Shown piece after piece: positions 25,675 to 33,648 of a stretch of 64,000 nucleotides of DNA. The stretch's first letter is position 1. Every line of letters begins with the position of its first letter. Origin of the DNA: Kitasatospora sp. MMS16-BH015 (GTDB taxonomy: Bacteria; Actinomycetota; Actinomycetes; Streptomycetales; Streptomycetaceae); assembly GCF_002943525.1 (NCBI RefSeq), contig NZ_CP025394.1:682001-746000 (forward strand), written 5' to 3'. Both the position numbers and the translations under genes were made by a program. The notes beneath the pieces are model-generated. The model saw only the letters and a list, made by a program, of their open reading frames with translations, did not search any database and was not told where the DNA came from.

Positions 25675-26928
25675 ATGGCCGACCCGATCGCCGGGCTGCC
25701 GTACTGGCAGGTCCGCTTCGGTAGCGAGGGCGAACTCCTCGACGACGGCGGCCTGTTGGCCGCACTGCCCACCGCCGGGCTGAGCGAGCTGTACCTGCTC
25801 TCGCACGGCTGGAACACCTCCACCGCCGGGGCCGCCGGTCTCCACCAGGACATGTTCACCGAACTCTCGCACCAGATCGACCAGTTCGCCCCCGCCCTGC
25901 GCGGCAAGGTGGGAGTGGTCGGCCTGTTCTGGCCCTCGCTGCTCTTCCCCGAGGACGACCCTTCCGGGCCCGGCACGCCCTCCACCGGTGCGCAGTTGGC
26001 GGCGGCGCTGGCCCCGGCCTTCGCGCCCGCCCAGCAGGCCGGGCTCCAGCAGGCCACCACGCTGCTCGACCAGCAGCCGGCCGACCCGGCCGCCCTCCAG
26101 CAGGCCCACGCGCTGATCGGCGGCCTGGTCACCTCGCCGCCGCTCTCCGCGGAGGACAGCGGCGAGCAGGCGGTGCTGACCGGCCCGACCGCCGAGGTCT
26201 TCGGCACCCTCTCCGGCCTGGCGAAGGCCGGCACCAGGACCCGCTCGGACGCGGAGGGGCTGCCGAACCCGTTCACCACGCTCTGGCAGGGCGCCCGCGA
26301 GGCGCTGCGCACGGCCAGCTACTACGAGATGAAGAACCGCGCCGGGGTGGTGGGCCGGGACGGGCTCGGCCCACTGCTCGGGCGGATCGGCGCGGGCGGG
26401 CCCCGGGTGCACCTGATGGGCCACAGCTTCGGGGCCCGGCTGGTCTCCTTCGCCCTGACCGGCCTGCCGGCCGAGAGCGCGCCCACCGTGGGCTCGCTCT
26501 ACCTGATCCAGGGCGCCTTCTCGCACTTCGGCTTCGCCGCCCCGCTGCCGGTGGACTCCGCCCGCAACGGCTTCCTGGCCGGGTTGGGCGCCAAGGTGGC
26601 CGGGCCGTTGCTGGCCACCTTCTCGGCGGCCGACCGCGCGGTGGGCTGGTGGTACCCGGCGGCCTCGATGCTCAGCCACAGCGACTCCGAGAGCGCCACC
26701 GACCTCACCTACCGCTGGGGCGGCATGGGCCACGACGGCTTCCAGCAGGACGGCGTGACCCAGTTCGAGCTCCAGGAGGCGGGCACGCCCTACGCCTTCC
26801 AGCCGGGGCACTTCCACCGCCTGCACGCCGACGCGGTGATCGCCGCCGACCAGTCCCCGTTCTCCGGCGCGCACAGCGACATCCGCCACCCTCAGGTGCT
26901 CTGGCCCGCCCTGGCCGCCGCACTCTGA
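25675..26928 (+). CDS. Alpha/beta-hydrolase-like protein paired with the S8 peptidase
   Basis: The 417-residue protein has an early LYLLSHGWNTSTAGA, as in HG-type oxyanion loops of lipases, and a nucleophile elbow VHLMGHSFGARLVSFAL (GHSFG) near residue 250. A His-containing C-terminal segment (GHFHRLHADAVI) may supply the catalytic His. Between them is a long, Ala/Gln-rich insertion (about residues 100-160). No signal peptide is visible. It follows the S8 gene by 39 bases. The fold assignment is fair; substrate and biological role are unknown. The right edge of IS copy 2's flank lies 138 bases downstream. Confidence 0.7.
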   Translation: MADPIAGLPYWQVRFGSEGELLDDGGLLAALPTAGLSELYLLSHGWNTSTAGAAGLHQDMFTELSHQIDQFAPALRGKVGVVGLFWPSLLFPEDDPSGPGTPSTGAQLAAALAPAFAPAQQAGLQQATTLLDQQPADPAALQQAHALIGGLVTSPPLSAEDSGEQAVLTGPTAEVFGTLSGLAKAGTRTRSDAEGLPNPFTTLWQGAREALRTASYYEMKNRAGVVGRDGLGPLLGRIGAGGPRVHLMGHSFGARLVSFALTGLPAESAPTVGSLYLIQGAFSHFGFAAPLPVDSARNGFLAGLGAKVAGPLLATFSAADRAVGWWYPAASMLSHSDSESATDLTYRWGGMGHDGFQQDGVTQFELQEAGTPYAFQPGHFHRLHADAVIAADQSPFSGAHSDIRHPQVLWPALAAAL

Positions 26929-27086
26929 TCAGCCCGTGCTCTCCTCGGCGCGTTCGGGTGAAGCCCGGTGCCTTCTGCCTCTGCGCTCTCGACCTGACGT
27001 ACCACCAGATCGCCACCGGCACGGGGTTGCCCTCCCGAAACGTCCCAGACCCCGGCCCCTCGTCTAGGGCACGTATTCGGTTGTGA

Positions 27087-27689
27087 TCACGGGGCGGTTT
27101 TGGTGAGGTCTTTGATCCAGATCATCGCGCCGCGGAGGTGGAGGCCGGCGAGGTAGCTGCCGGGGGTCTTGTCGTATCGCGTGGCGATGCCTCGCCAGGC
27201 CTTCAGCTTGTTGATCAGGCGCTCGACGGTGTTCCGCTCCCTGTAGAGGTCGGTGTCGTGGCTGACGGGCCGGCCGCCCTTGCTGCCTTTCTTCTTCCGG
27301 TTGGCGGCCTGGTCCTTCTTCTCGGGGATGACCGCCTTGATACGGCGACCGCGCAGGTGGGCGCGGTTGGCGCGGGAGGAGTAGGCCTTGTCCCCGGCGA
27401 CCGCGTCGGGCCGGGTGCGGGGGCGGCCGACGGGCCCGCGGACCCGCACCTTCTCCAGGACGGGGATGAACTGCGGGCTGTCGGCGGCCTGCCCCTCGGT
27501 CAGAATGAACGCCAGCGGGCGGCACCTGCGCTCGCCGGCGACGTGGACCTTGCTGGTCTGTCCGCCTCTGGAGCGTCCGAGCAGGGCGGCCTTCAGGCGG
27601 AGCCTTCGCCTGCGTCGGACGCGTCGGAGCTCGTCCCGTTCCGGGTCGTGTGCGGTGTCCTGTCCGTCTTGTCCCTGCGGGCCGCCCCT
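27087..27689 (-). CDS. IS5-family transposase, C-terminal DDE frame (orfB), copy 2
   Basis: Identical to the copy 1 frame at 5488-6090. It contains the second Asp region (AGDKAYSSRANRAHL) and the final Glu helix (RERNTVERLINKLKAW). It is decoded after the frameshift; no independent start is supported. Confidence 0.8.
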   Translation of the reverse strand, partial: RGGPQGQDGQDTAHDPERDELRRVRRRRRLRLKAALLGRSRGGQTSKVHVAGERRCRPLAFILTEGQAADSPQFIPVLEKVRVRGPVGRPRTRPDAVAGDKAYSSRANRAHLRGRRIKAVIPEKKDQAANRKKKGSKGGRPVSHDTDLYRERNTVERLINKLKAWRGIATRYDKTPGSYLAGLHLRGAMIWIKDLTKTAP

Positions 27690-28090
27690 TTTTGCCGGGC
27701 CTTCTCCGCCTCCTCGGCGGCCTTCTCCAGGTCGGCGAGCGTGTCGGGGTCAAGGTGCATCCCGGCGGCGTCGTGGTGGGCCCGGATGGTGGTGGAATCC
27801 ACGCTGACCAGCGAGAGGTCCACCTCGCCCCGTCTGGCGGCTTCCGTGATCGCGCCCTCCAGCAGGGCCTCGAACACCCTGGCGTCCCTCCACTGCCGGA
27901 AGCGGTTGTGGACGGTCGACCAGGCGCCGAACTCGCTCGGCATCTCCCGCCACTGGCCGCCCGTCCGAAACCGCCAGATCACGCCCTCGAACTGGCGGCG
28001 CAGCCGCTCGGGGTACGGGCCGTACTCGCCGATCGGCAGGTACGGCTCGATGAACTCCCACTCGGCATCGGTCAGTTGCACACGCGTCAC
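27593..28090 (-). CDS. IS5-family transposase, N-terminal frame (orfA), copy 2
   Basis: This 165-residue frame is identical to that at 5994-6491 and includes the first catalytic Asp (SVDSTTIRAHHD). It is joined to orfB by a predicted -1 slip on the CAAAAAGGGG run at about 27685-27694. Confidence 0.85.
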   Translation of the reverse strand: MTRVQLTDAEWEFIEPYLPIGEYGPYPERLRRQFEGVIWRFRTGGQWREMPSEFGAWSTVHNRFRQWRDARVFEALLEGAITEAARRGEVDLSLVSVDSTTIRAHHDAAGMHLDPDTLADLEKAAEEAEKARQKGAARRDKTDRTPHTTRNGTSSDASDAGEGSA

Positions 28091-28163
28091 ACAACACGAT
28101 CTACCGGATCAGGCACGAGCGCGAGGGCGAAACCCACAAAGTGATCACAACCCGATACGTGCC

Positions 28164-30002
28164 CTAGTCCTCGATGTTGACGCCGTAGTCGCGAGCCAGG
28201 GTGTCGAGGCCGTGGTCGAACCCCTGGCCGACCACCCGTAGCCGCCACGACGATCCGCGGCGGTAGATCTCCGCGAGGAGCAGCGTCCGTTCGGTGGTCG
28301 CGGCGTCGAGTGTGGACTGGAGGACCGGCCGGGCGCTGATGCCCGCGGCGAGGGTGATCTCCACCGCGCCCACCTCGCCGAAGGTGGCGAAGCCGTCGAT
28401 GGCAGCGGCGATGGCGATCTTGCGGACCGAGTCAGGCACCGGCGCGAGGTCGACCGTGATCGCTTGCTCCATCGGGCCGTCCGTCGACAGGTGCACGGTG
28501 CCGTCCGGGCTCTCCGGGGCCCCGTAGAAAACGAAGTCCTCGTCACGGGCGACCTGTTCGTCCTGGTCGAGGCTGAAGGCGACAACGTCGACCTCGCAGC
28601 TGGTCTGCTGGGCCCAGGACGCGCTGACCGTCCAGCTCGTCCCGTCCGTGCTGACCGGCAGATCGGCGACCCCGCCCCTGGGGAGGACCTGGGCGGCCGG
28701 CGCCGGTGCGGTGAGCGCCTCCCCCGCGCCGCTGTCGGGCTCCACGGCCGTGGTGTCGGGCCACCCCGGTCGGTGGACGGCCAGCCCGAGCGTTTCGATC
28801 CGCTCCATCCGCCGGTCCGCCTCGCCACCGCTCAGCACCACGACGTCGGTCACGGCGGCCGAGAGGTTCACGGCCGCCGCTCCCCCCAGCTCCACGACCC
28901 GCGCGCGGGTCGCCGACGCGTCGGCGTGCACTCCCCCGAGTACGAGGACACGTCGGCCCGTCAGCCGTCCGCGCGCCCTCCGTGCTGGACGGCTCCGCGT
29001 CGCAGACGGCAGGAGAAGCGGCGGTGGACCCGCGATCGGGGCCCCCTTCGGCCTCGTGCTATGGGCACCGCCGGGGACCTCGTGCGCCACCCCCCGCTGC
29101 ACGTTCTCGAGCAGACGGCGGAAGTGGCCCTCGTCGACGACTGGGATGCCGTCCGCCATCGCACGCTTCGCCTTGGCCGATCCGGAGCCCAGGTCGTTGG
29201 TGACCAGCAGACTGGTGAGTCGGCTGACCGACGACATCACGTTCAGCCCGGCCGCCACCGCCTGATGGACCAACTCCTCCCGGGGCACCGTCGTCTCACC
29301 GGTGATGGCGACCTTCATCCCCTGCACCAGCGGACCGCCCTTGGCCAGCCGCCCTGGATTCCGGTAACCGCAGGGAACCTTGGGAGCCGTCGGCCCGTAG
29401 CCGAAGCCGCGGCGCGGAGGGCACGCCACCAGCGGCAGCGGCACTCCCAGCCGTGCCGCCTGCGCCAAGGAATGCCGCAGCACGCCGGCCAGTACCCGTG
29501 TGTCGTCGAGCGCGTCGTGCGCACGGTGGCGGGCGACGCCGTAGAAGGTCGCCAAGGTGTCCAGGCGCATGTCCCCGGTCGGCGTACCCAGCCGCCGATT
29601 CAGTGCCACGGTGCACAGCCGCCTGGACACCGGCAACGGCCTGCCGGCAACGGCGAACTCTCTCGCCAGGAAGTCGTAGTCGAACTGGGCGTTGTGTGCC
29701 ACCATCACGCGACCCTGCAGCATCAGGCCGACCTGCCGGGTGACAAGGTCGAAGGTAGGCGCGCCACGCAGACGCTCTGCCGTCAGACCGTGGATGTGGA
29801 CCGGTCCGGGATCGCACCCGGGATCGAGGAGCGTCGAGAACTCGCCGGTCCGCTCTCCTGCCGCGTCGACCGTGATCACTGCGATCGACAGCACCCGGTG
29901 CTGTCTCGGGCTCAGCCCTGAGGTCTCCACGTCGACTAGAGCCCAGTCTCCGACGTGACCTGACTCCGCGGTGGGGTCGCCGGACGGTGCAGCCGTGGTC
30001 AT
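28164..30002 (-). CDS. DEDDh exonuclease-BRCT-BRCT-TerD fusion protein
   Basis: About 612 residues from ATG 30002 (GTG 30047 would add 15). Residues 18-175 form a DnaQ-type 3'-5' exonuclease: WALVDVETSGL (Asp, Glu), HIHGLTAERL, VMVAHNAQFDYDFLARE and HRAHDALDDTRVLAGVL (His, Asp) give a complete DEDDh set. Residues 228-305 fit a BRCT domain (MKVAITGETTVPREELVHQAV, SRLTSLLVTND) and 346-415 look like a second, weaker one (TGRRVLVLGG). The last 170 residues are TerD-like, with DEDFVFYGAPESPDG and IYRRGSSWRLRVVGQGF. BRCT binds nucleic acid or partners; TerD domains bind Ca and occur in stress and phage-resistance modules. It follows mcrC by 51 bases. IS copy 2 sits in its stop codon. Confidence 0.88.
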   Translation of the reverse strand: MTTAAPSGDPTAESGHVGDWALVDVETSGLSPRQHRVLSIAVITVDAAGERTGEFSTLLDPGCDPGPVHIHGLTAERLRGAPTFDLVTRQVGLMLQGRVMVAHNAQFDYDFLAREFAVAGRPLPVSRRLCTVALNRRLGTPTGDMRLDTLATFYGVARHRAHDALDDTRVLAGVLRHSLAQAARLGVPLPLVACPPRRGFGYGPTAPKVPCGYRNPGRLAKGGPLVQGMKVAITGETTVPREELVHQAVAAGLNVMSSVSRLTSLLVTNDLGSGSAKAKRAMADGIPVVDEGHFRRLLENVQRGVAHEVPGGAHSTRPKGAPIAGPPPLLLPSATRSRPARRARGRLTGRRVLVLGGVHADASATRARVVELGGAAAVNLSAAVTDVVVLSGGEADRRMERIETLGLAVHRPGWPDTTAVEPDSGAGEALTAPAPAAQVLPRGGVADLPVSTDGTSWTVSASWAQQTSCEVDVVAFSLDQDEQVARDEDFVFYGAPESPDGTVHLSTDGPMEQAITVDLAPVPDSVRKIAIAAAIDGFATFGEVGAVEITLAAGISARPVLQSTLDAATTERTLLLAEIYRRGSSWRLRVVGQGFDHGLDTLARDYGVNIED

Positions 30003-30098
30003 GAGGGCAAGGATGCACGGGTTCCAGTCCTCTTCGGTCGGATCCACACCTTCGTTTCACCCGTTCGGTTCCAGCTGTCATAGCGGTTCACCCGCATG

Positions 30099-31367
30099 TC
30101 AGTTGTCACATGCGAAGTCACTCAGGCACAGCTCGCGGAGATCGGAGGCGGAGTCGCTCGGGTCGGCGGCGATGTCCAGGCCGGCGACGTGGATGGTCCC
30201 CAGCCGGCCGTACGGCCCGGCCACCCGGAGCGTTCGGTGCCGTAGTCCGCCGGGACTCGGGTAGACGATCACCGAGCGAGGGTCTGCACCACGACAGTAT
30301 CCGGCCATGTAGGTGAGCAGTTGGTGCACATCGGTGGAGCTGACCGGCTTCTGCCCGTACCGCTTGTACTTGGCGTCCACCGGGAGCAGCACCTGCTCGC
30401 CCGGAGGGGCCGTGGTGGGGAAGCCGAGCAGCAGATCGGGGTGGAAGCCGGGGTGGCGGGAGAGGTCACCGCTCGTGGTGATCGCCGTCCCGCCGCTGGA
30501 GGGAACGATCCGCCCGCCGAGCGGTGTGGCAGCTTCGGCGGCCAGGCGCCGCACCACTGCCTCCCAGAGCCTCGGCAGGTCGAGCAGCAGGCTGTCGGCG
30601 TGGTATTCGCCGCCGGAGAGCAGGTCGGTGACACCGCCGCCGCGCAGGAGGAGCCCGGCCCAGGTGTGGGCTGGCCGGTAGCGGATGTTCAGGCGGTGAT
30701 AGCGGGCTCGGTCGAGGGAGCGCAGGGACGCGGCGGGGGTGGTGTCCCTCGGAAAGGCGGCCGCGAGGTCACGGAGTGCACGGGCGAGCTCCGGGTTGGC
30801 CGTAGTGGTGACGGCGGCGGCCAACGCGGCGCCGCAGACCCGGTTCTCCCAGATGTCCGCGTCGCGTTCGAAGGTGCGCACATGCAGCTTGTCGAGCATG
30901 CCGAAACGACGGGTGGCCTGTGCCGTGATGTCGAGTCGGCCCCGCAGGACGGGCTCGAGGCGGTCCTTGCCGAGATAGTCGCGGCGCAGCCCGTCCCGCA
31001 GGAGCGTCTGGCACTCGGTCAGCAGCCCAGCGGCGACCAGATCGGCGTAGCCGTGCCGGTCCGCGGCCCAGTGCCGCAGCGTGGTCTGATGGGGTACCGG
31101 GACGGCGAGGGCGTAGCAGAGCCAGTGGATGAGCTGGTCGCCGGTGAGAGCCATTTTCGGCTCGATGACCAGCCTGAACCGGTCGAGGACGAGTACTCCG
31201 ACGGTGGCGCCGGCGGTCAGCCGCCAGCCGCGGGGGCCGGCGTCGACGGTGAACCGTCTCTGGCTCTGGAGTCCTCGGAGCCGGGTCAGGTCCCGTTCCG
31301 TCAGCTGGTTCTCCGCCAGGTCGAGGGACTCGTACTCACTGATCCGCCGCTCCGGCAGGCTACTCAT
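30099..31367 (-). CDS. mcrC: McrC-like endonuclease subunit of a type IV restriction system
   Basis: The 422-residue protein matches McrC: an N-terminal region with VGVLVLDRFRLVIEPKMALT, a helical middle (RRDYLGKDRLEPVLRGRLDI, FERDADIWENRVCGAAL) and a C-terminal PD-(D/E)xK nuclease core, HPDLLLGF followed by LLPVDAKYKRYG (Asp and DxK) and a helix with VHQLLTYMAGY. In E. coli McrBC the McrC subunit cleaves DNA with modified cytosines and stimulates the McrB GTPase. Its ATG overlaps the end of the McrB-like gene by 8 bases (ATGAGTAG), so they are translated together. Confidence 0.9.
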   Translation of the reverse strand: MSSLPERRISEYESLDLAENQLTERDLTRLRGLQSQRRFTVDAGPRGWRLTAGATVGVLVLDRFRLVIEPKMALTGDQLIHWLCYALAVPVPHQTTLRHWAADRHGYADLVAAGLLTECQTLLRDGLRRDYLGKDRLEPVLRGRLDITAQATRRFGMLDKLHVRTFERDADIWENRVCGAALAAAVTTTANPELARALRDLAAAFPRDTTPAASLRSLDRARYHRLNIRYRPAHTWAGLLLRGGGVTDLLSGGEYHADSLLLDLPRLWEAVVRRLAAEAATPLGGRIVPSSGGTAITTSGDLSRHPGFHPDLLLGFPTTAPPGEQVLLPVDAKYKRYGQKPVSSTDVHQLLTYMAGYCRGADPRSVIVYPSPGGLRHRTLRVAGPYGRLGTIHVAGLDIAADPSDSASDLRELCLSDFACDN

Positions 31368-33462
31368 CGGCTCCGGCCGAGGCCTCGGGGAACTCCGCGA
31401 CCAGGGTCGTGAGGAAGTCCTTGCTGGGGATTCGGTGGGGCTGGCCGGTCTCGTCCACCAGGCGGCCGAGGATGCGCTGCAGCAGATCGGCGCGGCCGAG
31501 GCAGTGGTCTTCCAGCAAGGGGACGACGTCGTGGTGCAGGACTGCTTCGAGTTCCTCTTCGGTGGCGACCGGGCCTCCGCCCCGCAGGAAGTAGGCGTGG
31601 CCCAGCTGGTGGTCGGCGTCGAGGTGGCGGGTGATGCGCGTGTTGAGCTCGGAGAAGAACGTGCCGAGGTTCAGCGGGCCGACGAGGCCGGAGACGGCGT
31701 CGGGGTCCGGTGCTACGCGTAGGAACGCGAAGCGGCGGCGCACCGCGGCGTCGAGGTGGCTGATGCTGCGGTCCGCGGTGTTCATCGTGCCGATGATCCG
31801 GATGTTCGGCGGCACCGAGAAGCGGCGGCCGGTGATCGGCAGGTCGACGGTGAGGCTGCGCTTGTCGAGCTCCAGCAGGGTGATCAGTTCGCCGAAGATG
31901 CGCGGCAGGTCGCCGCGGTTGATCTCGTCGATGATCAGCAGGAACGTCCGCTCGGGGTCCTTCTCGGCGGCGGCGCACAGGCGGTGGAACACCCCGTCCG
32001 TGGGCTTGAGCGAGAGCCCGGTGCCGGAGGCGTCGGGGTCGGGCTTGAATCCTTCGACGAAATCCTCGTAGCCGTAGGACGGATGGAAGGTCACGAGCTT
32101 GATACTGCTGTCGTCGTGCAGTCCGCGCATGGCGCTGTCACGTTCGGCAGGTGCGGCGTCGATGGCCTCGGCCTGGCCGGCGAGCGCCAGGGCCACGCTG
32201 AGGGCCAACCGGGTCTTGCCCGTACCGGGCGGACCGTGCAGGATCACCTGACCTTTGCGGTGCAGTGCGTCCAGGACCTGCCGTACCTCGTCCGGGAGTT
32301 CGGCAGCGGTCGGTTCCGGTGCGGGACCGGTCTGGGCTCCCGCGGCCCGGGGCCGGCCGGCCCTGATCTCCTTGAGGAGCGGGCGGGACACCTTGGCGAA
32401 GGTGGACTGCCACGGCTGCTCCCGGGCAAGGCGCTGGGCGTAGGAGACGTCCCACTCCACCGAGACCAGGTGTCGGTACTCGGAGCGCCCCGGGTCGAAA
32501 CGGTAGCCGTCAGTGACCGTGCCCAGCCCCAGGACCTCGGACTTGCCGCGGTTGGCGATCACCACGTCGCCGGGTTCGAGATCCCGGAAGTCCAGCAACC
32601 GCCGGGCCGCGAGAAGACTGCCACGTGGCTTCGCATCCGGAAGCCGGTCGAGCTCCGCTCGGAGGTCCTCCTCCCCCTCGTACTGGGTCAGGTCTCCGGT
32701 GCCGTCCCAGCCGACGCAGATGAACCCGCCGTCGAGGCAGTCCTGCCACAGACGGGCCTTGTCACCGGGCGCGATCTTCCAGACCGTGCGCTGACGCGGC
32801 CGCGGGTCGAAGCTCTCATAGAGGAAGGTGGCGACCTCGTCCATCGACCAGTCCTCGAACGCGGGGTGCTTCAGCACCAGGTCGCGCAGGAGCCGGTTCG
32901 CCTGCCAGGCCGGCATGTTCCGTTGCGGTACGCCGCCGAGCAGCTCGATGAACCTGCGCAGGTGGGCGGCGGAGTAGATGCGCAGGAAGTGCTCGGGGAA
33001 GTACACAGCCAGGGCCTTGGTCACCAGGGCCGGGCCGTACTGCAGGAGTTCCAGATCGTCCAGGGCATCGAAGTCGCCGCGTCCGGCGGCGTCGAAGGCT
33101 GCGGTGAACTGACTCCGCAGACGTTCCCACGCCGCTTGGTGGGTACCGGCCTGCTGGAGCGGGGCCGCGAGCCGCCATTCTCCGGAGTGATGCCGGTACA
33201 TGATGTGCTTCGCGGCGCTGCCGCCCTTGATGCTGCCGAGCTTCGGCGTGCCGAACTCCAGGAGTTGGCAGAAGGACGGGCCGTCCGCAGCGGCACGGTC
33301 CAGGCCGAGCGCGTAGCGTTCCAACGGCAGTTCCGCCCAAGCCACCGGTGGGAAATCCGCCGTCACCCGCTGCCGTTCGACTTCGGCTGCCGTGGCCTGC
33401 TCGGCGACAGCCGATCGGTCGAACAGGGAGGCGAGGAGCGCTACGTCAGTCCCATCGGTCAT
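31360..33462 (-). CDS. mcrB: McrB-like AAA+ motor with N-terminal EVE-like domain
   Basis: The 700-residue protein has three parts. Residues 1-215 are a helical region with FGTPKLGSIKGGSAAKHIMY. Residues 225-335 resemble an EVE/PUA-type module (FICVGWDGTGDL, LEPGDVVIANRGKSEVLGLG), a fold that reads modified bases. Residues 390-700 are the AAA+ motor: Walker A HGPPGTGKTRLAL, Walker B TFLLIIDEINRGDLPRIFGE, sensor GTMNTADRSISHLD. McrB subunits use GTP in E. coli. The upstream gene is a P450 with no functional link. Together with McrC and the exonuclease-TerD protein it forms a likely three-gene defence operon. Confidence 0.9.
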   Translation of the reverse strand: MTDGTDVALLASLFDRSAVAEQATAAEVERQRVTADFPPVAWAELPLERYALGLDRAAADGPSFCQLLEFGTPKLGSIKGGSAAKHIMYRHHSGEWRLAAPLQQAGTHQAAWERLRSQFTAAFDAAGRGDFDALDDLELLQYGPALVTKALAVYFPEHFLRIYSAAHLRRFIELLGGVPQRNMPAWQANRLLRDLVLKHPAFEDWSMDEVATFLYESFDPRPRQRTVWKIAPGDKARLWQDCLDGGFICVGWDGTGDLTQYEGEEDLRAELDRLPDAKPRGSLLAARRLLDFRDLEPGDVVIANRGKSEVLGLGTVTDGYRFDPGRSEYRHLVSVEWDVSYAQRLAREQPWQSTFAKVSRPLLKEIRAGRPRAAGAQTGPAPEPTAAELPDEVRQVLDALHRKGQVILHGPPGTGKTRLALSVALALAGQAEAIDAAPAERDSAMRGLHDDSSIKLVTFHPSYGYEDFVEGFKPDPDASGTGLSLKPTDGVFHRLCAAAEKDPERTFLLIIDEINRGDLPRIFGELITLLELDKRSLTVDLPITGRRFSVPPNIRIIGTMNTADRSISHLDAAVRRRFAFLRVAPDPDAVSGLVGPLNLGTFFSELNTRITRHLDADHQLGHAYFLRGGGPVATEEELEAVLHHDVVPLLEDHCLGRADLLQRILGRLVDETGQPHRIPSKDFLTTLVAEFPEASAGADE

Positions 33463-33648
33463 TCGATCATCTTTGCACGCGCCTGCTTGGCCATCGTGTG
33501 CGGGTCCAGCTGATTACCGGGCGCGGAGCGGCCCCATCGTCCCCGAACCGTCACGGTGCCGCCTGCGAGTACGGACTCTCGCTCGGGCAGTCCGTGGTGC
33601 GCGCCGCGGGCGCGTCGGGCTCGGCGAGCGGCCCCAACAGCTCCTCTG

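Larger units (their letters stand above)
27067..28164 (-). mobile_element. IS5-family (IS427-like) insertion sequence, copy 2
   Basis: It has the same 1098-bp length as copy 1, and all proteins read from it are identical to those of copy 1; I saw no base difference. The end repeats match those of copy 1. It is flanked by TA on both sides, and the reconstructed empty site is CTAG. This CTAG contains the stop codon of the minus-strand exonuclease-TerD gene, which is regenerated as TAG after insertion. Orientation is the same as copy 1. Confidence 0.93.

Noticed and set aside
31129-33513. Long plus-strand frames antisense to mcrB
   Set aside because: They mirror the codon bias of mcrB and lack start signals or recognisable domains.
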